Notes: generated from the letters alone by a model not told the origin. A stretch of DNA of 64,000 nt from Utricularia gibba (GCA_002189035.1 NEEC01000018.1:1984001-2048000), one strand, 5' to 3'. Positions 1 through 12,879 are shown, counted from the stretch's first letter. A program made the numbers and translations.

Positions 1-75
1 CATCGGATGCGGCAGGGCGGACCTCCCGCCATCTCCGCCGTCCAAAACAGCCGAAGAGTTAGACGACGCCTCCAT
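1..75 (-). CDS. Unknown protein, N-terminal 25 codons only (runs off the left edge)
   Basis: On the minus strand an ATG at 75-73 opens a frame of exactly 25 codons that leaves the window. It begins MEASSNSSAVLDGGDGG and ends in LPHPM at the edge. The following bases (76 to about 200) look like a leader: AT-rich, with a CCCTAACCC-type telo-box in minus orientation near 130. No domain is visible in so short a piece, so no function is assigned. It is the upstream, same-strand neighbour of nothing else in the window; the FVE gene ends about 475 bases away. The start is inferred only from the first ATG and the low-complexity Ser/Gly/Asp N-terminus. Confidence 0.4.
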   Translation of the reverse strand, partial: MEASSNSSAVLDGGDGGRSALPHPM

Positions 76-550
76 CAAACGGATCTTTTCCGGCACATTG
101 GATCGAGCAAACACCCAAGAGAAAGGGGGTTAGGGTTTTAGTCAAGGGGATATGGATTGAAATCAAACGACAAGAGCCCTAGGGATTCGAGTGCAGAGAG
201 TCCCACAACAGGAATTACTTGGGAAGGAAAACAAAAAAATCTAAAATTGAAAAAATTCATTTTTTAATAATAAAAAATAATTGTTATTCTGGCTTTTTCC
301 CCTTTACCCAGCCTTCTCTTCTGAAAAAGACATCATCTTCCTCCCCATGTACAGCAACCGAAGCTTTGACATGAGCTTACAGGTATCAGTTCAAGCTAAA
401 GAAGAAGCCTGTGCATCTACGGAGTTCAACAGTAAATAACAAGCAGCAAATGCCCAGATCTAATAACTGACAACATCATGCTGAATGAAATTCCAAAGCA
501 TGAAACCAGGTCACAAGTCAGAGGCTCAGCAGAGAAGATTCATCTGGCGA

Positions 551-3350
551 TCAAGTCCCAGAGCACTGGATTACGTGGTCCTTGAATTTCTGAAGCTCTT
601 CCAGGACTTCATCTTTTGGTCTGTAGAGTAGATCCGTCATGCGCCAGAGCTGCAAGGTGCCGCCCCCGCCGTAGGAATCTCCGTCGTCTGAGACGCTCAC
701 AAGAGTCCATGGATCATCAGCATTCCACTGGAAGTCCACAACCTTGTCTCTGAAACCAGGAAATCAGGATTGTTGGAGATGAAAGCAAGATCTTTCGAGG
801 GATATGTGTACCAGGAAGATGGTGGGATTATTGAGGTTGCTGATGAAGGTACCTGTGTCCAGCATGCTGGAAAAACAACCCTGCGGGAGCAATGGGAACT
901 GTAGTTCCTGTTTCTTCCTGCTGACCAACCTGCACAAACTTGTGAGTTCCCAGGCGAACCAAAATGCATACAATTTCTGCTGTAAAACTGGATGGCATTA
1001 ATACTAAACATAACTACTGGACTCGGTTACATTTTCATCAGCACATATACTTTTATTGTAGTCCCAGATATAAAAATGAAGCGAAGATTCATACCTTGTT
1101 GTAGTCCCAGATATTCAACAAGCCATCTTCAGCTGAGCTTCCAAAGACACTTTGCTTGTCAGGTGACCACTGCAAATTGGAAAAATGAGTTGGCTTGTAA
1201 CATCAAAAGGACAAGTATGAAAAAACAGATAAATGTAGCCTACCTGGACACAGAGAACGGCGGCACTGTGACCCTCAAATTTGTGCACAGGCAACCCAAC
1301 TCCATTGGACAATAAATTCCGGCGATCGAACATGTGAACTGAGCGATCTGCAGACCTGATGGATGACATTAAAAAGACAGCACATCATCAAAGGACCTGA
1401 TCCGTTCCAAAAATTTGTATTTGGGTTGCCTCTTACCCAGTCAAGATATAATTTTCATCATGGAAGCTCCAATCTACGCAGTGGAGATCAGAATTGTGGG
1501 CCTTTTCAACCTAGTATAAAAAACATAAAGGAAGAATATAATAAGCTTTCAATGCCAGAAGGGAATATGAACTAGACAAACTAGAGGGAAAAAGTTCATC
1601 TTACCCTCATTGATGGACTGGTCCCACTTCTTGCATCCCAGAGTATCAAGCAAGAATCATCACCAACACTACAAAATTGCTGAGAGCTGCAACCAAATAT
1701 GTGGTTCACGTCAAGGGACAGTCAGTATTTGAAATGAATACGGAGAGAACTGTATTCATGCACGGTCTTCAAGTACATGCGATGAAAACACCAAGAACGA
1801 ACTCATAAAAATACCTGGATGGGCAAAACTGAACGTCCTCAACAGTGTCAGTGTGCCCTTGGAACACCCCACGAGGACCAACTGTAGAATTATCAGCTGG
1901 TTTGACAATTGAACCAGTTGATTCCACTGATTGAGTAGGGTCAGCAGCCAAGGATGAAACATGGTCCTGAATGCTCCAAAGCACCACTGACTTATCCCTT
2001 CCTGAAATAAATTGCATCACAAGTTATCCATGCTGGTCTAGCGAAAGAAATGAAGTGAATAACTTCATACCTCCAGAGAGAACAAAAGGTTCTGCTGGGC
2101 ACATTGCAAGAGCATACTCTGCATTATCTTGATGTCCAGATAAAACCTAATACAAAAAATTTGTAAGACAACAGAAAGCTCATTAGAACGGTTTCACACA
2201 TATACTAAACATAAAAAAAAGGAACTCAAAACTACCAAATCTGGCCGAGAATCTTGAGCGCCAAGGAGAGCATGCCTGTTGGGCTGGGACTCAACATCCC
2301 AAATAAGAACCTAAAAAACATAAAATAAGACCTGACTCAATTCGATCGCTAGGACTAAAAGCATGCTAGGAAAGAACATAAGCAAGTTAAAACTTACTTC
2401 CGGACAGTCAGTATGCGTTGCCACTATATTTTTATTCATGGGCAATTCTCTGATCCGGTTTACCTAGAAATTCATCAGGCAGATAATATAAAGCATGGCC
2501 AAGGCAATGGAAGTAGACGGCGTACAAGCATACAAGACAGGAAAATACAAGCATATTGACATAAGGCTCATATGTTCTGTAGGGTATGATTCTGCGTGAA
2601 CAGAAGTAACTAAAAATCATCATTCTACCTCTCCTGGATGCAATATGGTCTTATACTTCTTGACATATGGTGAGCGGGCATCTTCGTTGAACTGGCAAGA
2701 AGAATTTAATGTGAACCCATCAGCTACTAGTAAACAACCTCATCCAAAAAAATACAAAGTAAAACTATATACATTTGCTATGTGGTTTTCTGCGGCAACT
2801 CGGGGCTTGACAACCTCACAGTTAGCAACAATCAACGTGTTTGGCTGGGTATGATCAGTCTGACCAAAAAGGCCAGCTCAGCATTTCGAAAAATGAGAAC
2901 TATAATGGGAAATTCCAGAAAAAAAGCAAGTATGCCTGTTCGGACAGGTAAAGTCTCTGTTTGTTCTTATATGTTCCCTTGTCAAGAACAGGACCCCAGC
3001 TGCGAAAATGAAGCTTGGCAACCGTAAATAAACTCTAATCACATCCTCCGACGAAGTAAATGCATCTGCACTAAACCCAAAACCCTAAAACAGTTGAGAA
3101 AACGGTACCGGCAAGAGAGAGAAGGCCAAACTAGGTTATGCGAGGCAAGCCAGTCGTAAAGAACCGGCACAAGCATTTTCCAGTGCGCGTAGCTCTCGTC
3201 GGCGGCAGCAGTTCTCTTGTCGCCGGCAGATCCCCTCATTTTGGAAGCCGCAGCAGCCTCCCTGTCCTTCTCCACTTTCGCCTTAGTAGATCCCTTTGGC
3301 CGGCCACGTTTCCGCGGTTGCTCTGCCTGTGGCGTCGCCGTTGCCTCCAT
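551..3350 (-). CDS. MSI4 (FVE): WD40 histone-binding protein MSI4/FVE
   Basis: Fourteen exons join to a 492-residue protein (Arabidopsis FVE is about 507): 3350-3109, 2999-2936, 2859-2773, 2691-2629, 2463-2398, 2310-2236, 2146-2071, 2001-1815, 1686-1605, 1510-1437, 1355-1244, 1169-1095, 929-853, 749-551. All phases agree. The N-terminus has an AT-hook-like basic patch (RKRGRPKG, residues 12-19), then the RbAp48-type helix with YDWLASHNLVWPSLSCRW, then WD40 blades with GKDKSVVLWSIQDH, EDTVEDV-like and FGSSAEDGLLNIWDY segments, and the family end (LQLWRMTDLLYRP). Known role of the family: histone H4-binding scaffold in HDAC and CUL4-DDB1 complexes; FVE represses FLC to promote flowering and acts in cold response. 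Intron 2 (2935-2860) starts with GC instead of GT. The gene is head-to-head with the ARID-HMG gene. Confidence 0.96.
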
Positions 3351-3729
3351 TTCGTCACACCGGGGTCCAAAACTTTAGCGCCCTTTTGTGTGGTTTTGCA
3401 AATCAACCGACTTTGGGCGGCGCCGGGTCGAACTATCCGATAGCTTCAACATTTTGTCTTTCCCGCAAAATTATTTAAATAAAAAATGAAAGACAAATTA
3501 TTGTTAGCCGCCGTGGAAAAAAGCGGCCGGTGGACCGCCTTTGAAATGAAACTGGTAGCTAGGGTTAAACTGAACCAGAAGAATATATATAGATATATAA
3601 ATTTCATTGCATTTGCGTGTATTTTGTTCTGCAAATCTTTGATTGATTCTGTGGAATCTGCACCAAAATCTAATACAAGCATTACAATCCATTTTTTTGT
3701 CGCGTAAATTTTTACTTCCCACGATTAAA
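3351..3729. promoter_or_regulatory. Divergent promoter shared by FVE and the ARID-HMG gene
   Basis: Only 379 bases separate the two start codons, so both promoters and leaders must lie here. The FVE side carries GC-rich CGCCGGG/GGGCGGCGC sequence (3410-3430). The ARID-HMG side has AT-rich TATA-like runs around 3577-3603. The split is inferred from sequence alone. Confidence 0.55.
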
Positions 3730-5658
3730 ATGTTCCACGAGCCACCTTCTCAGGAACCCGTTTCCAAATACTCGTATTACCCCAAACCGGAAGCTGGGTA
3801 TCAAGAGATTATCCAAAACCCGGATCTTTTTTTGGAAAAGCTTCAATCTTTTCATCATTTTTATGGTACCAGATTCAGGTTTGTTTCAGGGTCTGCTCCT
3901 CTTCTTTTGATTTGACGGTTTTTTGGGGGGTTTTTTGTTCAAATTTCGCATCTTTGGCTTTTGAATGTCGGATCACAGCTGCTTTTCTTTCTGGGCTTCC
4001 TCTTGATCTCTGCTTTGTAGTGACTTTTCATGTGCAATCGTTCCTCAGCCTTTTGATTGTTGGGATTTATCTGGTTGTTTGATCGTACGGATCTGCTTGG
4101 ATTCTTTTTACATTGTACTGTGTTTTCCTCAAACTCGGGGCAGTTTTCAAATTAGGGCACAGTTTCATTTTGTATCTGCCTTCAGACATATTTGTTTTTT
4201 TTTTTTTTTTTGTGAATTGAAGTTGTGGGTTCATTGTATTTTGGTTGCTCATTTAAGAAGATCGAATCTTCGTGTAACTGCCACAGTTTTCCTTGCAGGA
4301 TTCCTGTGTTGGGAGGAAACCGTTTGGATTTACACCAGCTGTTCTTAGAAGTCACATCTCGTGGTGGAATTGAGAAGGTTTGCTCTACTGTGAAAATGAG
4401 ATTTTAGCTGCAAAATCACATTTTTTTCCATGACTTCTTTGTGAGAAAAACTGAAGAGCAAACCTGATTTTAGCTGGAATAAGATTCTTTGGGTTTCACA
4501 ATACTTCTTATTTTTTTTCTGAAATCAATAGGTGATTAACGATCGAAGATGGAAGGAAGTTACTGGAGCCTTTAATTTTCCATCGACAATCACAAGTGCT
4601 TCATTCATCTTACGGAAATATTATCTTTCGCTGCTGTATGATTTCGAGCAGGTGTACTATCTACGGAAAGAAAAACCATTCATCTCAAATGCAGGTATCT
4701 TCTTGACCATATCACATCAAGCACACATTGCTTGTTATATTTACATTTTTTTTCCTTGAAATAAAAAACCTCATAGATCAAGCCAATCGGAGCACAAATG
4801 GGCATGATATCGATGCAGAGACTTCATCAGACCAACTTGAAGGTCAGTGGTGTTTTCCTGGTGTTTGTACTCATTTTATCACATGGACAAGTATTCGGGA
4901 AAGCACCTATCATCATATGGTGTTAGTATGTCATTTTGAGTAGCAGTTGTGGCACAGATGTTTATGCTTCCTTCTGATCATTTGCATCAAGCATTCCAAA
5001 CGTACTTTAGTTTTGAAACAATGTGTGAATCTTGACATTGAATTTGCAGCAAGTCCAGACCTCAAGGATGGCAGTTTCGTGGTTGGAACAATTGATGGAA
5101 AGTTCGATTATGGGTATCTTGTTACTGTTGATTATGGAGGTGAGCAGTTGAAAGGTGTCCTATATCACACTGCCACAGAACAAAATGCTTCTCAAAGTTT
5201 GGTTGGTCCGAAGCGGCGCAAGCGAAGAAAGCACCAAATGGCCTTTAAGGACCCTGCCCATCCAAGACGAAATAGAAGTGGGTATACCTTCTTCTTTGCA
5301 GAACAATATCACACACTGAGGCCTATGTACCATGGACAAGAAAGAGCTATAAGTAAGAAAATTGGACAATTATGGAGCAGGCTGTCCGATGCTGAAAGAC
5401 AGGTAATAAATCTCTTCCTTTCACTGGGAAGCTCAGTTCTTGGTGGCTCTCAGTGTATACAGGGCATTTCTTTTTCATGTACTTCAAATTTAGTAGCCCC
5501 TATTCTTCACAGTTTTCGTCTATGGCCCCATAGCGAGTGTTGGTTCATTTTTCGGCTACTGGTCTCTTCAGGTGTATCAGGATAAAGGATTAAAAGACAA
5601 GGAGCGGTACAAGGCTGAAATGCAAGAATACAAAGCATCCCATCCTGCTCCAACTTGA
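3730..5658 (+). CDS. ARID and HMG-box DNA-binding protein (HMGB9/10 type)
   Basis: Exons 3730-3878, 4299-4377, 4532-4694, 4777-4842, 5050-5402 and 5572-5658 give 298 residues with consistent phases. Residues about 30-125 form an ARID domain (GTRFRIPVLGGNRLDLHQLF, then VTSRGGIEKV and RRWKEVTGAFNFP). A lysine/arginine-rich linker (PKRRKRRKHQMAFKDP) leads into a C-terminal HMG box (YTFFFAEQYHTLRPMYHGQE and KKIGQLWSRLSDAERQVYQDKG). This domain pair is plant-specific; Arabidopsis has a small family (HMGB9, 10, 11, 15; roughly 300-450 residues) of nuclear AT-rich-DNA binders, some active in pollen. Which member it is cannot be settled here; length and the short tail favour HMGB9/10. The start is the first ATG, giving the family-like SxYSYYPKPEAxYQEI opening. 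Confidence 0.93.
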
Positions 5659-6046
5659 CAATAACTGTTTTTCATTTACATCTTCTGCAATGTACGCAAA
5701 TTTAAATTGACTTGTTGTCTTGTAACCGTAAGATGGCTGTAGAGCATACTGCTTTTCTAATTTGTATGGGTGGACATGAAGTATGCTTCAGCCTGTAATG
5801 GATGGTCACTGTCAAAGCTTGGGTGCTTGCACTTAATGAAAACAGGCATCGCGAAATCTGATGGAAACTTTGATATTTATTGAATGAGCTCAATGTGCCT
5901 CACTGTCAAATTGTAGCTGTGTTGAAAGTTTCAACTGTTCATTCAACAAAAATTCATAACTACAACTTCACTTTCAAAAGAAAGATCTCGCCTTGGAACC
6001 AACTACGCCTCAAGGTTCTGCTTTTCTACAGATTCGCTCATGAGAA
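5659..6046. other. Convergent 3' ends of the ARID-HMG and WIP genes
   Basis: A stretch of 388 bases between two facing stop codons. It holds AATGAA/AATTTA-type AT-rich 3'UTR sequence for both strands. I see no gene, RNA or repeat in it. Confidence 0.5.
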
Positions 6047-7633
6047 CTAGGTGGGGGTAAAGCTCCCATCGTTTGGCGATGACTGAGAAACGAACTGTTT
6101 GATAATTGCTAGTAAAAGCAGCAGCTGAATGAATGCACAACATGCAAGCTTCTGCAATGTTTTCCGTGACTGGGATGTTACCTCAAGTCTACTGATTTCC
6201 TCACTATTCTTTTCCGCCTTCGTTGCCTCGGGTATAAGTGTGTTTTCAGTGTGTATAAGCTCTTTGTATGTTCTGGTATCGATTGAAAGATGACTCTCCT
6301 CTTCTTCTGAAACAGTAGCCTGAATCAAACTGAATGATCTCAGCTCATTAGCTGCTCCAGATGTAACCGTGTAGATAACTTCAGCCTCAATAATTTTCTT
6401 GAACAGGTCTTCACTTTCCACTCCTAAATCTCTGTTATTCGCCTCTACTTCTATATCCTGGGAGGAACCCTTTCCTCCATGGTGGTCTTTTCCCACATAT
6501 GTACATTCGGAGACATTGCCTGGTTCTGACTCTCCAGCATCCTTGCTGATTTCCGTTAACAAGAAAAGCTCTGCATGACATTAAAAAAAAACACTCAGGA
6601 AGCTAAAGCCGTGTGTGAAACTCCCTGCATTTGGCCATTTTTTTCTTTTGAAAACGCCTGGATTAAGTAAGAGCTATGCAAGTAGCAGAAAAGAAAATCC
6701 CTCATAATGCAATGACACTGCGACCACGCCCCATATCTAATTTATTTGCCCGGGATCACTTGATGATGCATAAATTCATCTATTATATGCAACACAGAAG
6801 CAAATATAATGAAGCAGATGCCAGACCGTACCTTTCTCTAATGCCTCTTGTACTGTCTGAAGCTCAAACATGACTTCAGCCAGTGGGTCCTGATCTTCAT
6901 GTGAAACATGATTCTCATTACTTACATTGTGAACCTCCGGAGATGCCGTGGTGACTTCATCTGCAGGCAAGATCCCTCTTTCAGCATCCATTCCATCACT
7001 AGCTTGATTCAATGTATCCAAAACTTTATCACCATTTTCTCCATCAAGATGAGACTGTATTCCATTGATTACAGAGTGCATTCCAGATGAAGAAGCTGGT
7101 GAACTTTCCTTCCCTCTATGCTTCTTCATCGTCTGAATCCGAGCCTTTCCCGAATTCTTTCCACCCAACCTCATTCTTCCCTTATCATGAGACGACCCTA
7201 CAACTAATGGAATCTCATAGTTCATCTTCAGACCACTGGTTACCGAACCTGGAGAGTTTGCATTTTGATCCTGACCATTCTCTGAAGTCAATCCAGCATC
7301 AATTGGTGACGATAAAGAAGCTTCACTCTTTCTTTGCTTCTCAGCGTAAGATGATGCCCTCTTAGTAGGAGTTGGGGCTGGATCCCGCAATTCCTCTACA
7401 CCAACTTGACCCGATCCGTTGCTGCTGGTCCCAATTTTACTTGCATCCCTAGGAATCCTTCTCCATTTCTTTAAGCCACGCCCTTTCTTAATCGATGAAG
7501 GAGAACCCAAACCTGATCCGGAATCCGGAGCCACCTTATCATCAGCTGGCTTCTGCTCACTTTCTCCATCATCTCTCAATTTCGCAGCCGGAGAACTCAC
7601 ACTTTCAAGATCCATTTTCAGTAAAACGGACAT
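6047..7633 (-). CDS. WPP-domain-interacting protein (WIP), KASH-type outer nuclear envelope protein
   Basis: Two exons (7633-6832 and 6570-6047) encode 441 residues. A second ATG at 7615 would begin MDLESVSSP, closer to the family start as I remember it, so the true start may be 18 bases in. The first exon is hydrophilic with KKWRRIPRDASK and the conserved FELQTVQEALEKE segment; the second is acidic, likely coiled-coil, and ends with one membrane helix (ACCAFIQLLLLLAIIKQF) and a short tail SQSSPNDGSFTPT. Family knowledge: WIPs anchor RanGAP at the nuclear envelope through WPP domains and bind SUN proteins in the perinuclear space with a C-terminal motif usually ending VPT. Here the last four residues are FTPT. 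The tail-anchored layout and length (WIP1-3 are about 450-490) support the call. Confidence 0.85.
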
Positions 7634-9027
7634 AACTCGTAACGTTGATAATTAAGGAACTCCTTCCAGATCAAGATCAACAAAACCCACAAAAGGACCA
7701 ATCAACAAACACAGAAATCACCACAGCTACTCATAAAATCGACACCTTTACTGAAATTCCCGCCCAGCAACATGCACCCAAGCTCGACAACTGGAGTGAC
7801 ACGAATCATCAGACCAATAAGAGTATTAGACAGGAAAAAAAAAAAACAAACGAACAGAGAAACTTAACTGGGCGGTTGATGATTGATCTGGATTGGGCCC
7901 GCCTACAAAATGGGTGGTTGGCAGAGCGCACGACATGGATGTTGCAATGAGATCCTTCTGAATTCCCACGTCGCACTTTCTCAGTTTCGCCCCTCGTTCT
8001 TAGGACAAACGCACCGTTACACAAATGAAAAAGGACCTCCATTGAAGGAGCAAGAGGACATCCCACATCGACAGCATAACACAATCTTTGTAAAAACCAA
8101 CTTTGGTTGATGAATCTGGACAGGTTTAAATGGGTATACATTATATTTTATGTATTTGGTACAAGGGTTTATCAAAATCATTAAAAAATAAAAACATGAG
8201 ATTTACTTTGTACAAAGAAAAATAAATAAATACTAAGGATATGTTTGATTCGTGAGATAAATAGAGATAATTAAATGGTATATTGTTATTCAATATTTGG
8301 TTAACAATAAGTAATTAAACTACTACATTTATTTTTATTTTAACCAAACATAGCTGAAGGGAGTATTTTTGTAGCTTTATATATATCGATTCGTCAACTC
8401 GATTTATATTTATATTTTTTCATGATTTCACATCTTATTTTTCGAACAGATTAAAAATAATTCAAATACACATAAATCAGCTAATCACACGTACCAAATA
8501 GGTCGCAATTAAATAGAGCATACATCTTGTACCATAACATACGGGGTCAAGGGTCAATTATGTTGTATGATCCAAATGGTATTTATAATATTTTTTTAAT
8601 AAAAAATTGCTTTTTTGTGTAGTTTTGTAGACTTGTGGAATGGTCAACTGAGTAGAGTAATTAAAAAATGAGCTGCGAGAATGCCTTTATTTATTGAAAA
8701 TTTAGGGAGGGTAATGGAAGCGACTCCGAGTCGGGACAGGACACCGCGTCTGGGAAGGACATTCCCCGTATGATTCCTTTGACTTTCCCCAGGAATTCGT
8801 CTGAGCAATTTTGATTTGGGCGCCTGCAAATCTGTTCCTTTGGAGGTTTATTCGTTGATTCTGAGGCCGATTTCAATTGCGACGCCTTAGTTACGAGGTG
8901 TTTTTGCTGTAGTAAGATTGAGGGGAAGAAGGGAGAAACATAATCTTGGGAAACCTGATGGGGCATTTACGGACGTGGGTTTCTCCGATCAGGGGATGGT
9001 TTTAGGGGAATTGGGCTACTTGGAGAG
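7634..9027. other. Intergenic: WIP and CLC-f upstream regions, AT-rich core
   Basis: Nearly 1.4 kb without a recognisable gene. 7634-8110 is probably the WIP promoter and leader. 8120-8700 is strongly AT-rich and contains a MITE-like element (listed separately). 8700-9027 is the likely CLC-f leader with upstream ATGs. An ATCCCACATCG string at 8060-8070 recurs in related form (TCCCACATCGG) near 19.5 kb. Confidence 0.45.
8236..8356. repeat. MITE-like element with short inverted ends
   Basis: The left end reads GGATATGTTTGATTCG and the reverse complement of the right end reads CAGCTATGTTTGGTTA, sharing TATGTTTGRTT. The interior is AT-rich with no coding potential and contains a second internal TTTGGTTAA. 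The roughly 120-base length and the inverted ends fit a non-autonomous MITE. The target-site duplication is not clear, so family assignment is not possible. Confidence 0.3.
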
Positions 9028-12000
9028 ATGTCATCTGGCGGGGATTATGGAGATCGCGCCTTGTTGCTGCAATCGGTCGGTGATGGCGATCTGGAGCGTG
9101 GAGGGTTGCAGAGCCCGTCGAGAACTAGTAACGGGAATAAGGGTGGATTTGCATCGGATCTGTTGAAGCGTTTGGATCGTGCATCGTCCAGTTCGGGCCG
9201 CCGTTTGAGTGTTAAGTTGCGGCCGGATAGGGAGCATCACCACCCTCCTGCGACTTCTCCTTCTTCACCCTTCCATTCGGATCATGCGGGTGCCGCCAAC
9301 GGAAGCCCCAGTGAAGATTATCTTGCGGATAGTGCTCCGCCGGAGTGGGCGCTCCTACTCGTCGGATGTTTTCTTGGTGTTGCCACGGGTCTTTGCGTAG
9401 CCGCTTTTAATCGCGGGGTCAGTTTAATTCAAGGTTTTGGTTGCGCATTTTAGAATCTGCGTTGATAGGGTTCTTGATTTTGGTTTTGGATGCTAACCAG
9501 AATCCATTCTTTGGGAATGCTGTTCTTTGTTGAATTAGATCTTTAGTTATTTTCACAACTAACGTGAAATTGTCTCTTTTTCAGGTACATCTAGTTCACG
9601 AGTGGGCTTGGGCTGGTACCCCAAATGAAGGTGCAGCTTGGCTTCGGCTTCAACGTCTAGCTGATACTTGGCACCGAATACTGTTGATTCCTGTATTAGG
9701 TGGGGTTGTAGTTGGTGTATTGCATGGTCTCATCGAAATCCTGGATCAAATAAAGCAGTCAACCTCTGAAGTTCAAGGCTTGGACGTCCTTGCTGCAGTA
9801 TTTCCCACGTTGAAAGCTATCCAGGCTGCTGTAACATTGGGCACTGGCTGTTCTTTGGGACCAGAAGGTCCCAGTGTTGATATTGGTAAATCATGTGCTT
9901 ATGGATTATCAGTTACGATGGAGAACAACAGAGAGAGGAGAATTGCTCTCGTTGCTGCTGGCGCAGCTGCTGGAATTGCTTCAGGTTATTCCCACTTGTC
10001 GGCCTTGGATTCAAGCTTTTTGATTTCCTCTATTATATCATCTCGCGTGTCTGTTTTATTAACTTTCTTTACTTTCGAATTGAGCATTTTGATCACTACA
10101 TTGTTCATCGTAATAAGGGAACTTGCATGGGAAGTATATGAAACGTATTCCGATCACTTGGCCTAGGATTGGCACCTTTTGAGGAATATTTGTATCCATA
10201 AAAAGTTGCTTTCTTAGTTTTGCATGGACTAGAACATTCATATTAGTTTTGCATGTGTATCCCAGGTTTCAATGCAGCAGTTGCTGGATGCTTCTTTGCT
10301 ATTGAGACAGTTTTGAGGCCTCTTCGTGCAGAAAACTCTCCTCCATTTACAACAGCAATGATAATATTGGCCTCTGTAATCTCATCAACTGTATCAAATG
10401 CTGTGCTTGGGGAGAAACAGGCTTTTACAGTGCCCACGTATGATTTGAAATCTGCTGCTGGTATTTATACTGTTTATATTTCTGTGAATCCAAAGCATCG
10501 TCTTCACGTTTGTTTTGTTCTTTATTATTCCTGCGTCAAAACATTTTTCTGATGGTTGTAATGTTTTGCCTCAGAACTTCCTTTGTACCTTATATTGGGG
10601 ATGCTTTGTGGAGTTGTGAGCGTGGTTTTCACTCGCTTGGTAGGATGGTTTGATGCTGCATTTAAATTTTTGAGGGAAAAGTTTGAACTCCCAGATGTTG
10701 TCTGCCCTGCATTGGGGGGTTTGGGGGCCGGATTAATTGCTCTAAGGTATCCTGGAATATTATATTGGGGATTCACTAATGTCGATGAAATACTACATAC
10801 TGGAAAGACTGCGTCAGCTCCAGGAATCTGGCTCCTTGCCCAGTTGTCAGCAGCAAAAGTTGTTGCCACTGCCCTCTGCAAGGGCTCTGGCCTTGTTGGC
10901 GGTTTGTATGCACCTAGTTTGATGATTGGTGCTGCTGTCGGGGCTGTATTTGGTGGGTGTGCCGGAGAGCTTATAAACTCAGCTATTCCTGGGAATGCTG
11001 CGGTTGCAGAGCCACAGGCCTATGCGTTGGTATTGTCATTAGATCTCCATGTCTGCTATACATTCCTCTTCAATTATATGCTCTTCCATATACTGACAGT
11101 GCTGTCCTGAGTTTCAATGTAGGTGGGGATGGCTGCAACGCTGGCCTCTGTATGTTCTGTACCTTTAACTTCGGTTCTTCTTCTATTTGAGCTGACAAAG
11201 GATTACAGAATATTGCTTCCCCTCATGGTATAACATTCTCTGTATGATGATCTTCTAATTTTATGGGTTCTAGAGAAGCTACATTATCACTTGACGTTAA
11301 AAATCCTGATGTTTAATTGTGATGATTTTTGTGACTCATCTTCCGTGTTTAAATTGCAAAAATGCTCAATAGAAAAAGGTTTCAGCAGTCTTGAAGACAA
11401 GCATTGTTTGTGACTAAAGTTTTTGTTTTTATTATTTTGCGTCACTTTTTTTTATTTAAATAGTGTTCCAACTGTAGAATTTTCCAGAAAATTCAGACGC
11501 GGAAGCATTTCTAGGACATTATCACTTTGAACATGATACCATGGCTTTGTTTAAAAACAGGGGGCAGTTGGATTAGCTATATGGGTGCCCTCTGTGACGG
11601 CTCCTCCAACAGAAGCGGGTGCTATGGATGCCAAGAACACGACCCGAGGTTACTCTGTTGTTTCTCCAACTGATGACAAAACTGATGATCCACGGCTGGG
11701 TGATACCGAGCTCTCTGTTATTAGCAGCTCCAGTACCTTTCAGCCAATAGATATTGATTTCATACTAGAAAATCTCAAGGTTTGTCTTACACAATGTTTA
11801 CCACAAAACCGAGTTTTTGAGAGCATCTCAACAGCCGCTCCTTTTCCTTCTCAGGTATCAAACGCTATGTCCAGCAATTACTTGAAGGTTTACGTGTCTC
11901 AGACAGTGAGAGAAGCACTAATCTGTATGAGGGACGGTCAGCAGCGCTGTGTCCTGGTTGTGGATGCTGAGGACCATTTAGAAGGAATTTTGACGCATGG

Positions 12001-12542
12001 GGACATCAGGCGGTTTTTGTCAAGGAGGTCTGGTGATCCCTACAATAGTAACACAGGAGATGTACGGTTCTACCATAAAAGAACTCGACTTTTTTGTTGC
12101 TTCTTCTGTCCTTTTATCTTTTCCTGATGCATTGAAGCGACGGTCGGTTACTCTCGCAGGTGCGTTCATCCACAATTTCATCCATCCTGAGCCGTGGTGC
12201 AAGAAGCCATGGAGCGGAAGGTACCCTTTTGGTATGCTACGCGGACATCGATCTGGCCATGGCAAAGCAGCTAATGGAGGCCAAGGGGATCAAACAGCTA
12301 CCTGTTATCAGACGCGTTGTGGAGGGCCAAAGAGAAAGAAAGCGCACACTTTTGGCCATTCTGTACTATGACTCCATATGGGATTGTCTCAGGTACCTAA
12401 CTACCTCACTCAGTGCACAAGGAATGCACAGAACTCCATCCGTGTTCATGCTCCATTTTCTTGCCTCTTCAGAAACGAACTCAGTCGCCGGAATGCGGAC
12501 AGAGATGAGAAAGAAGAGGATGCCGTGGTTGGCTATCAATGA
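9028..12542 (+). CDS. CLC-F: CLC-type chloride channel/transporter, CLC-f type
   Basis: Nine exons: 9028-9417, 9585-9984, 10266-10460, 10575-11029, 11123-11227, 11561-11779, 11855-12061, 12160-12392, 12473-12542. They join to 757 residues (Arabidopsis CLC-f is about 780). A long hydrophilic N-terminus precedes the membrane core starting at PPEWALLLVGCFLGVATGLC. The CLC pore signature is LGPEGPSVDIGKSCAYG, which keeps the gating glutamate (E of GPEGP) but lacks the GSGIPE filter of CLC-a-type exchangers, as in the CLC-e/f branch. A second half carries SGLVGGLYAPSLMIGAAVG. Two CBS domains follow in the last 220 residues (VREALICMRDGQQRCVLVVD; GIKQLPVIRR). Known role: endomembrane (Golgi/TGN) anion transport, linked to salt tolerance. 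The neighbouring eL41 gene starts 519 bases downstream. Confidence 0.95.
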
Positions 12543-12879
12543 CAGGATTCATTCGGTAACTCACTTGGCACATTTGTATCAAGAACATCTCCGGCATGCT
12601 CCTTGGATCTCCTGGATGGCCATCCCGTGTTGGTTATATACACGAAGGCAATGTTCTTATTCCGGATCATAATCCCGCATCGGTGCTGGATATTTTTTAT
12701 ACACTAATGATAGAAGTGGATAGCATGTATGATTCGATTCTCTACGAAAAAAAAGAACATTAATAATTTTTAATTACATTTTAAAATATTTAAATAAACT
12801 GAATTTATTGTTCAATTTAGGTATGAGTTGAGCCTGCTACAGAAAAAGAAGAGGTTTTTTTCTTTGAAAAGAAAAAGAT

